From the NCBI GenBank assembly GCA_025456225.1, contig JALOLB010000032.1, positions 1 to 51,027 on the forward strand: a stretch of DNA of 51,027 bases, in the 5' to 3' direction. A program made the translations under genes and the position numbers. The notes beneath the pieces are model-generated. The model saw nothing but the letters and a program-made list of their open reading frames with translations, made no database searches and was not told where the DNA came from. Origin of the DNA: Thermoanaerobaculaceae bacterium (GTDB taxonomy: Bacteria > Acidobacteriota > Thermoanaerobaculia > Thermoanaerobaculales > Thermoanaerobaculaceae). Shown piece after piece: positions 40,381-48,160 of the stretch (its first letter is position 1; each line of letters begins with the position of its first letter).

Positions 40381-41898
40381 CTACTGGGGCGGGACGGAGC
40401 CGGACCCCGGACCCCGGACCCCGGACCCCGGATCGTGCGGGCGGGAGAGCAGGGCAATGACCGCGTCCTTGCGGACCTTCCCACGCTCGGAGGTCGGCAG
40501 CTCGTCCACCAGCACCAGCCGCCGGGGCAGCTTGTGGGGGGCGAGCATCCGGCGGCACGCTGCCAGGATCGCGGGGACGGTGAGGCCGGCGGCGCGGTCC
40601 ACTTCCACCACCGCCGCGACGAGCTGGCCGCGGTGCTCGTCGGGGAGCCCTGTGACGACCGCGGCGCGCACACCCGGGATCGCTTCCAGGGTGCGACGCA
40701 CCTCGTCCGGGTGGACCTTCTTGCCCGCCACGTTGAGCAGCTCGGCCACCCGGCCGGTGAGGGTGAGGCACCCGTCCGCGTCGAAGACGCCGGAGTCGCC
40801 GGCCAGAAAGCGCCCTCCGCCGATCAGGCCGCCGCGATCGTGTGCCGGAACGGTGCCGCGTGCCACGGCCCCCGAGCGCACCAGCACGCGGCCCTCCTGG
40901 CCCTGCGGCAGGGGGTTGAGCATCTCGTCAACCACGTCCACCCGCACACCCCGCATGGGGCGTCCGACCTGCCCTGGGCGCCGCGTCGCCGGCGGGCCGG
41001 TCTCGTAGGTGATGCCTCCGCATTCGGACGAGCCATAGAAGACGTTGACCCGGTGCCCGGTGAGCGCCTCGAAGGCCTGGGCGTCGGATGGCATCAGAAG
41101 GGCGCCGGCAGTGAGGCAGACCCGCAGGTCGGGCAGCGGGGGGAGGTGGTCGTCCAGGCTCGTGAGTGCCCGGATGTGCGCCGGCACCGCCGGAAAGTGG
41201 GCGACCCGTGCCCGGGTGAGGGTTTCGGCGAGGGCAGGGGGGAGGTTGGAGACCGGGAACGCCTGGGGCGTGCCGGCCAGCAGCAGCGGCACCAGGCACG
41301 AGCCGATGCCGTAGGAGTGGGTCATGGGGATCGCCGCCAGGGTCACGTCGCCCGGACGCACCTGCATCGTGTGCATGATGTTGGCGGAGTCGGTGGCGAG
41401 CTCGCGAGGGCCGACGGCGACGGCGCGCGGCGTCCCGGTGGAGCCCGAGGTGAGCTTGAGCAGCGCCGTGCGGAGGGGTAGCTCCACTGCCGGCACGTCG
41501 TTGCGCAGCCCCAGTGCGACCGACCCGCTCTCCCACGTGGGTCGCACGGCTCCCAGGCGTCCGGGGCAGGCCAGCACGGCCACCGCACCCACCGCGTCGG
41601 CGGCCCGGGTGAGCTCGGCGGACGGGGCGCCCGTGTCCACGAGGGCCACCGGCAGGCCCAGGGCGCGCAGGGCGCCAAAGGCCGTCACGAGATCGGGGCC
41701 GTTGGGCAGCGAGAGGGCGACGGCGCGATCGGGCGGGAGGAGGGGCGCAAGCACTCCGGCCAGCTCGGTGATCCGGGACGCGAGCTGCCCTCGTGTCGCC
41801 AGCACCTCGCCTCGCGCGCCGAGCAGTGCCGGCGTGTCGGGAGCGAGGGACGCGAGGGAGAGGTACCGCCTCAGAAGCGGGCAGGCGGCTCTACTCAC
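40381..41898 (-). CDS. AMP-binding acyl-CoA synthetase/ligase
   Basis: LLKLTSGSTGTPRAVAVGP P-loop; NVFYGSSECGG; LTGRVAELLNVAGKKVHPDEV; ERGKVRKDAVIALL. Confidence 0.9.
   Translation of the reverse strand: MSRAACPLLRRYLSLASLAPDTPALLGARGEVLATRGQLASRITELAGVLAPLLPPDRAVALSLPNGPDLVTAFGALRALGLPVALVDTGAPSAELTRAADAVGAVAVLACPGRLGAVRPTWESGSVALGLRNDVPAVELPLRTALLKLTSGSTGTPRAVAVGPRELATDSANIMHTMQVRPGDVTLAAIPMTHSYGIGSCLVPLLLAGTPQAFPVSNLPPALAETLTRARVAHFPAVPAHIRALTSLDDHLPPLPDLRVCLTAGALLMPSDAQAFEALTGHRVNVFYGSSECGGITYETGPPATRRPGQVGRPMRGVRVDVVDEMLNPLPQGQEGRVLVRSGAVARGTVPAHDRGGLIGGGRFLAGDSGVFDADGCLTLTGRVAELLNVAGKKVHPDEVRRTLEAIPGVRAAVVTGLPDEHRGQLVAAVVEVDRAAGLTVPAILAACRRMLAPHKLPRRLVLVDELPTSERGKVRKDAVIALLSRPHDPGSGVRGPGSGSVPPQ
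40400..40434. repeat. CCGGACC heptamer x5 inside the ligase 3' end
   Basis: ccggacc ccggacc ccggacc ccggacc ccggatc. Confidence 0.95.
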
Positions 41899-42877
41899 GC
41901 CGCCCCCGCAACCGCCCGAGCATGGCCTCCACCGTGGCGTGGGCGCGCTGCTCGTAGAACCGGCGCAGCACCTCGCGCACGACCGGGTGCCGCGTGGCGA
42001 TGCGGTCCAGGTCGTCCCGGTAGATCTCGATGGCGGTCACGGGGCTCGTGGCGACGATCGTCGCGGTGCGCGGGCGGCCGGTGAGGACCGACACCTCGCC
42101 GAAGAACTCGCCGGCGCCCATGCGCCCGAGCACCAGCGGGTGCCCGGCGGGGTCCTTGGTGACGACCTCCACCGAGCCCTCCTCGATGAGGAACAGGGAG
42201 AGCCCGGGGTCGCCCTCGCGGACGATCGTCTCGTCCGCGGCGAAGGAGCGCACGGAGGTGGAGTCCAGCAGCTCCTCCAGCGCCCTGGCGGGAAACTCGG
42301 CGAAGAACTTCGAGGCCTCGCGCTCCTTCTCCGCCTGCTGGGGAGACGGCGGCTCGGGGATCACGGCCGTGGGGGACTCGGGGAGGGGAGTCGGAGCGGG
42401 AGCCTCGGGCGCGGCCGGGGGCTCCGGTTCGGCCAGGACCGCCTCGCTGACCTCGGGCTCCGGAGGCGGCGGTGGTGGTGGAGGGGGTGCCTGGACGGCA
42501 GCCGTGCGGGCGGGCTTGGCCGGCTTGAAGCGCAGCCGCGCGGCCTCCTCCGCTTCCTGCTTGGCGCTGATGAACCCCGCCAGCTCGCGGGTCACCTCGG
42601 GGTGCTCGGGGTCCAGGCGCAGGAGCTTGTTGGTGACCGCGATGGCGCGGGCGTAGAACCCGTCCTCGGCGAACTGGCGGGCCAGCTTCCGGTAGATGGC
42701 GATCGCCGCGTCCCGGTCGCCGGCGAGGCCGAGGATCTCCGCCTGCCGGAGCAGGAGATTGAAGTTCTCGGGCTTGCGCTTGATCTCCTCGACGATCGCC
42801 TCGAGCGCCGCCGTGTAGTCGTGCTGCGCCAGGTACTGGTCCAACATGTCGAACTTGGACTTCGACTTGAAGATCAT
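41891..42877 (-). CDS. TPR plus cyclic-nucleotide-binding-domain protein with Pro-rich linker
   Basis: TPR-like N-terminus; PPPPPPPPPPEPE; IVREGDPGLSLFLIEEGSVEVV...LGRMGAGEFFGEVSVLTGRPRTATIVA is a CAP_ED motif. Confidence 0.88.
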   Translation of the reverse strand: MIFKSKSKFDMLDQYLAQHDYTAALEAIVEEIKRKPENFNLLLRQAEILGLAGDRDAAIAIYRKLARQFAEDGFYARAIAVTNKLLRLDPEHPEVTRELAGFISAKQEAEEAARLRFKPAKPARTAAVQAPPPPPPPPPEPEVSEAVLAEPEPPAAPEAPAPTPLPESPTAVIPEPPSPQQAEKEREASKFFAEFPARALEELLDSTSVRSFAADETIVREGDPGLSLFLIEEGSVEVVTKDPAGHPLVLGRMGAGEFFGEVSVLTGRPRTATIVATSPVTAIEIYRDDLDRIATRHPVVREVLRRFYEQRAHATVEAMLGRLRGRRE

Positions 42878-44208
42878 GACCACCCCAATCGGCGGGCCAC
42901 GGCGGCGCCCGCTGCCCGGGCGCGGCCGCGAATGTGCGCCGCGTCTCCGGTCAGAAGCTGCCCGTGCTCCACCACGACGGTGCCATCCACCAGCACGTGC
43001 CGCACGCTCTCGACCCCCAGCCCAAACACTACCACGTCGGCCGGGTCGGCGAGGGGCTCCGCGGCCCAGCTCTCGCACCCGAGCACCGTGATGTCGGCGA
43101 GGGTGCCGGGCGCCAGCCGTCCCACCTGCCCCTCGAGACCCAGCACCTGGGCGCCCCGCCAGGTGGCCAGCTCGAGCACCGTCCAGGCGTCCACGGCGCC
43201 CGCGCCGTGCCGGAGATTGTGAAGGGTGCCGGCGAGAGCCATCTCGTGGAAGATCGACAGCCGGTTGTTGCACGGCGGGCCGTCGGCGCCCAGGCCGACT
43301 CGCACCCCTGCCGCCAGCAGCCGCGGCACGTCGGCGATTCCCGACGCCAGCTTGAGGTTGGAGCCGGGGCAGTGGGCGACGCCGGTGCGGGTGGCGGCGA
43401 GGCCAGCCACCTCGTCGTCGTCGAGGTGCACGCAGTGGGCGAGCACCGTGGCCTCGCCGGCCAGGCCGAGCATGGCCAGGTAGGCGACGCTGCCGCGCCC
43501 GGTCAGCTCGCGCACGGCGCGGGTCTCGTCGGGGTTCTCGGAGGCGTGGGTGTGGAGCATGAAGCCGTGCCGGCGGGACAGCTCGGCGGCGCCGCGAAGG
43601 AGCTGCTCGGTGCACGAGAGCACGAAGCGCGGCGCGAGCGCATAGCGCAGCCGGCCGTCGAGCGCGCCGTGCCATCGCCGGCCGAGGCGCTCCGAGTCCT
43701 CCAGGGACCTCGCGGTGTCCTCCTTCAGCGCATCGGGGACCTCGTCTCCCACGTCCATCATCGCCTTGCCCGAGGTGAGCCGGATGCCCATCTCGGCCGC
43801 CGCCTCGAAGACGACGTCCTGGCTGTGGGTGGTGCCCATGTCGAGCGCCGACGTGGTGCCGCCGCCCAGCAGCTCGCCGATGCCCAACCGGGCCGCGGCA
43901 TCCACCTCGTCCGGGGAGAGCGCCGCCTCGTAGGGCCAGATGCGCTCGCGCAGCCAGCGCAGGAGCGGCCGGCCCTCGGCCCGGTGGCGCGCCAGGCTCT
44001 GGACGACGTGGACGTGGGTCTGCACGAACCCCGGCAGCACCAGGGCCTCGCGGGCGTCCAGACGAGTGCATCCGGTGGGGACGGCAACGCCCTGCCCAAT
44101 CTCGGCGATGCGGTTGCCGACCACCAGCACGTCGGCGCGTTGCCACCTCCGCCCGATCATGGGCACGACAGTTCCGCCCGTGATCAGAATCGCCCGGTCT
44201 TCATTCAT
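42874..44208 (-). CDS. Amidohydrolase / nucleoside deaminase-like (5'-deoxyadenosine/SAH deaminase group)
   Basis: LVLPGFVQTHVHVVQSL; HTHASENPDE; VLAHCVHLDDDE; GLGADGPPCNNRLSIFHEM. Confidence 0.88.
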   Translation of the reverse strand: MNEDRAILITGGTVVPMIGRRWQRADVLVVGNRIAEIGQGVAVPTGCTRLDAREALVLPGFVQTHVHVVQSLARHRAEGRPLLRWLRERIWPYEAALSPDEVDAAARLGIGELLGGGTTSALDMGTTHSQDVVFEAAAEMGIRLTSGKAMMDVGDEVPDALKEDTARSLEDSERLGRRWHGALDGRLRYALAPRFVLSCTEQLLRGAAELSRRHGFMLHTHASENPDETRAVRELTGRGSVAYLAMLGLAGEATVLAHCVHLDDDEVAGLAATRTGVAHCPGSNLKLASGIADVPRLLAAGVRVGLGADGPPCNNRLSIFHEMALAGTLHNLRHGAGAVDAWTVLELATWRGAQVLGLEGQVGRLAPGTLADITVLGCESWAAEPLADPADVVVFGLGVESVRHVLVDGTVVVEHGQLLTGDAAHIRGRARAAGAAVARRLGWS

Positions 44209-44267
44209 CGCACCCCGATTGTCAGTCGCATGTCACGGGGTGTCAACGATGGCGTGCCGCCAGGCAA

Positions 44268-44429
44268 CAGGCTCAAGATCCCCCACCCGCCCGGGGAGGC
44301 TCAAGGCTACAGGCTCAAGGCTCAAGGTCCACCGCCCACCCATATCAAGGTAGGAACACTTCAAGGGAGGGTGGGGGAGCCTTGAGCCTTGAGCCTTGAG
44401 CCTTGAGCCTTGAGCCTTGAGCCTGAAGC
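44268..44429. repeat. Heptameric TTGAGCC-family repeat with inverted arms
   Basis: caggctcaag ... ggctcaaggctacaggctcaaggctcaagg ... then cttgagc x6 plus ctgaagc (44381-44429); cccccacccgcccgggg and gggagggtggggg blocks. Confidence 0.95.
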
Positions 44430-44453
44430 CCGGTTAAGCGGGGGAGAGGCACG

Positions 44454-44475
44454 AAAAAAGGGTGCCGAGGCACCC
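44454..44475 (-). terminator. Rho-independent terminator of tRNA-Gly
   Basis: minus strand GGGTGCC-TC-GGCACCC followed by TTTTTT. Confidence 0.9.
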
Positions 44476-44491
44476 CAGGAGCTGGATGAGT

Positions 44492-44566
44492 TGGAGCGGG
44501 AAACGGGAGTTGAACCCGCGACTTCGACCTTGGCAAGGTCGCACTCTACCACTGAGTTATTCCCGC
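44492..44566 (-). tRNA. tRNA-Gly (anticodon GCC)
   Basis: minus strand GCGGGAATAACTCAGTGGTAGAGTGCGACCTTGCCAAGGTCGAAGTCGCGGGTTCAACTCCCGTTTCCCGCTCCA; cloverleaf closes, CCA encoded. Confidence 0.97.
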
Positions 44567-44618
44567 TCGTCGCCCGCGGCGCGAGCGAGGGGGAATCTAC
44601 CAACAAGACTCCGAATCG

Positions 44619-45638
44619 TCAAGAGCCCGCGGCGGCGAGGGGCGCGAGCTCGCGGACGAAGCGGTCGAAGCCCGTGAGCTGCTCGCGGGTCCCGAGCACC
44701 ACCAGGGTGTCGCCGGAGGCGAATCGGAAGCCCGCCTCCGGGTTGGGGTGGAGCGACGCCTCGCGCCACACGGCCACCACGCCGACCCCGCAGCGACGGC
44801 GCAGATCCAGCTCGGCGAGGGTGCGGCCGGCGAGCGGGTTGCCCTCGGCGAGGCGCACCTGCTCGAGCTCGAGCCCCGGGGTCTCGGCGGCGTTGAGCGA
44901 CAGGTCCACGAAGTCGATGACCGTGGGCTTGAGGAGGATGTGGGCGAGGCGCGTGCCGCCGTGCTGGTAGGGGTTGACGGCGCGGTTGGCGCCGGCGCGC
45001 AGGATGCGGGCCTCGGCGCCCTCCTCCCCGGCGCGCGCGACGATGAACAGGTCGGGGTTGAGGGAGCGGGCGGTGAGCACGGTGTAGACGTTGCGCGCGT
45101 CGTCGTTGAGGCAGGCGACCAGGCCGCGGGCGCGCCCGATCCCGGCAGCCAGCAGGGAGGCCTCGGCGGTGGCGTCTCCGGCCACCACCGGCAGGTTCAT
45201 GCCCTGCAGCTTGGCCACCTTGACGGGGTCCTGCTCGATCACGGCCACGGCGCGGCCGGCCCGCCGCAGCTCGGCCACCACGGCGCGCCCCATGCGTCCC
45301 CACCCGCAGACGATCTCGTGCCCGGAGAGATTGCCGATCATGCGTGACCTCCGCACCTGACCCAGGATCTCGCGCAGCTCCCCCTCCAGTACCGTGCGCC
45401 CGATGTGGGTGGCGATGAGGAGGATCAACCCCAGCCCCGAGACCAGGAGGGCGACCGTGAAGGCCTCCCCCGCCGTCGACAGCGGGAACACCTCCCGGTA
45501 GCCGACGGTGGTGAGGGTGATGGCCGTCATGTAGAAGGCGTCCCACAGGGGCGCTCTCTCGATGACCACGTAGCCCACGGTCCCGACGGTGAACACCGCC
45601 GCCAGCATGAGCAGCGACTTGAGGAGTCGGGACTGCAT
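44619..45638 (-). CDS. Two-TM potassium channel with TrkA-N/TrkA-C (RCK) domains
   Basis: MTAITLTTVGYREVFPLS pore; GHEIVCGWGRMGRAVVAEL RCK N; TrkA-C-like C-terminus. Confidence 0.88.
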   Translation of the reverse strand: MQSRLLKSLLMLAAVFTVGTVGYVVIERAPLWDAFYMTAITLTTVGYREVFPLSTAGEAFTVALLVSGLGLILLIATHIGRTVLEGELREILGQVRRSRMIGNLSGHEIVCGWGRMGRAVVAELRRAGRAVAVIEQDPVKVAKLQGMNLPVVAGDATAEASLLAAGIGRARGLVACLNDDARNVYTVLTARSLNPDLFIVARAGEEGAEARILRAGANRAVNPYQHGGTRLAHILLKPTVIDFVDLSLNAAETPGLELEQVRLAEGNPLAGRTLAELDLRRRCGVGVVAVWREASLHPNPEAGFRFASGDTLVVLGTREQLTGFDRFVRELAPLAAAGS

Positions 45639-45711
45639 GGGGCAAGTCTACCGCGAGGCGCCCCCTCGATGGTTCCGGGTCGATGGTCGAGGGGGTTCCA
45701 CTTCTGGAGAG

Positions 45712-45740
45712 GGCCTCAGGCCTCGGACCTCAGGCCTCAG
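45712..45740. repeat. Short TGAGGCC-family heptamer tract
   Basis: ggcctcaggcctcggacctcaggcctcag, followed by gtatgacggg linker. Confidence 0.85.
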
Positions 45741-45825
45741 GTATGACGGGAGAATCCACATCCCCGAGGATCTCCCCCGCCTTCGCCGGCCTGGCGGCCC
45801 AGACCGCGGATAGCGACACGACGAA

Positions 45826-46638
45826 TCAGGTGGAGAGGAACTCGACGATCTCGTTGAGCAGGGCGGCGCCGCCCTCGGCCAGGACCGAGTGGGCGGCGTC
45901 GGGGACCTCGCGGAAGCGGGCCTCGGGAATGGCGTCGGCCAGCTCGCGGGTGAGGGCCGAGGGCGCAATGGGGTCCAGCTCGCCCGCGACGACCAGGGTG
46001 GGGCAGGCGATGGCGGCGGCCTGCGGTCGCAGGTCCCAGCCGGCCCGGAGGTGGGCGACGTGCCCCAGCGCCCCGGGAAGGTCCTCCGGGTCGAGGGTCC
46101 ACAGCCGGGCGGCCTGGTCCACGAACCCCGGGAAGCGGTCCGCGAAGCTGCCGCCGAAGGCGAAGGCCATCAGGACCTCGGCGGCCTCGGGCGGAGCGAG
46201 GCGCGTGAACAGGAGCTCGAAGACGCGCAGCACCCGCCGGTGGCCCGGGGTGAGGCGGGCCGCGCACGAGGCGACCACGAGGTGGTCGACCCGGGCGGGG
46301 TGGCGGGCGGCCAGGTGGCAGGCGATGAGGCCGCCCATCGAGACGCCCACCACGCCGGCGGTCGGGAAACCGGCGTCGGCCAGGACGGCCGCGGCATCGT
46401 CAGCGGCGCCCTCGAGCGTGAAGGCGACGCCGCCTCGCGACCCCCCGACGCCGCGGTTGTCCGGCGCGAGGACCGTGAATCGGCCGGCCAGCACCCGCGG
46501 CAGCTCGCCCCACAACCGGGCGCGGGAGCCGAGGCCGGCGAGCAGCAGGAGTGCCGGTCCGCTGCCCCAGCGCTCGTACGCCACGCGCCCGCGCGGTCCT
46601 TCCACGGCGTGCATCTGGGCTGCTATCGTGCTCATCAC
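45826..46638 (-). CDS. Alpha/beta-fold hydrolase
   Basis: LLLLAGLGSRARLW; VVGVSMGGLIACHLAA; LVVAGELDPIAP; VPDAAHSV. Confidence 0.9.
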   Translation of the reverse strand: MMSTIAAQMHAVEGPRGRVAYERWGSGPALLLLAGLGSRARLWGELPRVLAGRFTVLAPDNRGVGGSRGGVAFTLEGAADDAAAVLADAGFPTAGVVGVSMGGLIACHLAARHPARVDHLVVASCAARLTPGHRRVLRVFELLFTRLAPPEAAEVLMAFAFGGSFADRFPGFVDQAARLWTLDPEDLPGALGHVAHLRAGWDLRPQAAAIACPTLVVAGELDPIAPSALTRELADAIPEARFREVPDAAHSVLAEGGAALLNEIVEFLST

Positions 46639-46786
46639 AGGCGCCTTCGCTCCGGCTCACGCGGCCACGGCCCAAGCTTGAACGGGACCCTGGACCTGAG
46701 CTCATGACCGCCGGGGCGCTTCCAAACCGACGCGGATCGAGCTGGCGGGTCCGGGGTTTCTCCTGCGGCCAAGCATCTTGATCGCG

Positions 46787-46826
46787 GTCCAAGTCCAAGT
46801 CCAAGTCCAGGTCCAGGTCCAGGCCC
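46787..46826. repeat. Hexamer tract TCCAAG/TCCAGG
   Basis: gtccaagtccaagtccaagtccaggtccaggtccaggccc. Confidence 0.9.
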
Positions 46827-46858
46827 ACGAAACTGGAGCGACAGGAGTGGGTGGGGGA

Positions 46859-46893
46859 CTCTCCCCTCTCCCCTCTCCCCTCTCCCCTGTCTC
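46859..46893. repeat. CTCTCCC heptamer x4 plus CTGTCTC abutting the trxA stop codon
   Basis: ctctccc ctctccc ctctccc ctctccc ctgtctc. Confidence 0.95.
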
Positions 46894-47222
46894 TACAGCA
46901 GGGCCTGCAGCTTCTTCTTGATGTCGTCCTTCTTGTGCTGGCCGCCGACCATGCGGTCGACGACCTGGCCGCCCTGGAAGAACAGCATGGTCGGAATGGA
47001 CTGGATGCCGAACCTGGAGGCCACGCCCCGGTTGGAGTCCACGTCCACCTTGGCCACCACCACCTGGCCGGCCATCTCGGTGGCGACGGCCTCGACGTGC
47101 GGGGCGACCATCTTGCACGGGCCGCACCAGACGGCCCAGAAGTCGACGACGGCCGGCTTGTCGGCCTTCAGGATGATCTGCTCGAACGTCGCATCGGTGA
47201 CCTCGATCGTGTTGCCTGCCAT
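46893..47222 (-). CDS. trxA: Thioredoxin
   Basis: AVVDFWAVWCGPCKMVAPHVE; GIQSIPTMLFFQGGQVVDRMVG. Confidence 0.96.
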   Translation of the reverse strand: MAGNTIEVTDATFEQIILKADKPAVVDFWAVWCGPCKMVAPHVEAVATEMAGQVVVAKVDVDSNRGVASRFGIQSIPTMLFFQGGQVVDRMVGGQHKKDDIKKKLQALL

Positions 47223-47347
47223 CACTTCCTCCTGCCTGCCACCCCCCCGGGGTGTCGGTTCGGGGCGCATGCGCGATGACCAACCGCGCGGCTGGGTGGT
47301 CTGATTCCTCTTCGCGCCGGCGCCAACTGCGGGTATTGTAGTGGGCC

Positions 47348-48160
47348 TTGGAGGGTGGAGCAACGATCCGCACCAGGCGTCAGAAGCTGGGCCAGCACTT
47401 CCTGCGCGACGCGCGCATCGGCCGCGCCATCGTCGAGGCCCTTCCCGCCTCGCCGGCCCGGGTCATCGAGATCGGGCCCGGCCAGGGCGCCCTGACGGGG
47501 CTGCTGCTCGAGAGGTTTCCCCGGGTGCGGGCGGTGGAGCTCGACCCACGGCTGGCCGCGAGCCTGGCCGGCCGGCTGGGCGGGCCCGCTGGCCTCGAGG
47601 TCGTCACGGCCGACGCCCTCACGGTCGACCTCGATCAGCTCACCGGAGGGGAGCGCTGGTCGGTGGCCGGGAACCTGCCCTACAGCGTGGGCACGCCGAT
47701 CATCCGACGCCTGATCGAGCGGCACGAGGTCGTGGCCGCTGTCGTGGTGATGGTGCAGCTCGAGGTGGCCCGCCGCCTGGTGGCCGGGCCGGGCGACCCG
47801 GACCGCGGCTTTCTCTCCGTGCTGACGGAGATGCACGGTGGCGCCGAGCTGCTCTTCAGCGTGCCGCCCAGTTGCTTCAACCCGCCGCCCAGGGTGACCT
47901 CGGCCGTGGTGCGGATGGCGCCGCGGGCGGCGGCGGCGCCGCCCGAGGTCGTGAGCCGTGCCCTCGCTCTGGCCGCCGACGGGTTCTCGCATCGTCGCAA
48001 GAAGCTCCTCAACGCCCTGCCGATCGCCGCCGCGCGCGGCGACCTCGCAGCGAGCCTGCCTGCCGTGGGTCTCGATGCGGCCATGCGACCCCAGGAGGTC
48101 CCGGTGGCCGGGTGGCTGGCGCTGGCGCGTGCGCTCCCGGGCCCTCCGGAGGGTGCATGA
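47348..48160 (+). CDS. rsmA: 16S rRNA dimethyladenosine transferase RsmA/KsgA
   Basis: RQKLGQHFLRD; VIEIGPGQGALTGLLLE; NLPYSVGTPIIRRLI; PPRVTSAVVRM. Start uncertain: only TTG at 47348 or a non-standard codon. Confidence 0.93.
   Translation: MEGGATIRTRRQKLGQHFLRDARIGRAIVEALPASPARVIEIGPGQGALTGLLLERFPRVRAVELDPRLAASLAGRLGGPAGLEVVTADALTVDLDQLTGGERWSVAGNLPYSVGTPIIRRLIERHEVVAAVVVMVQLEVARRLVAGPGDPDRGFLSVLTEMHGGAELLFSVPPSCFNPPPRVTSAVVRMAPRAAAAPPEVVSRALALAADGFSHRRKKLLNALPIAAARGDLAASLPAVGLDAAMRPQEVPVAGWLALARALPGPPEGA

Noticed and set aside
42455-42495. ggcggtggtggtggagggggt repeat
   Set aside because: Encodes the poly-Pro linker (PPPPPPPPPP) of the CNBD protein, not an intergenic array.
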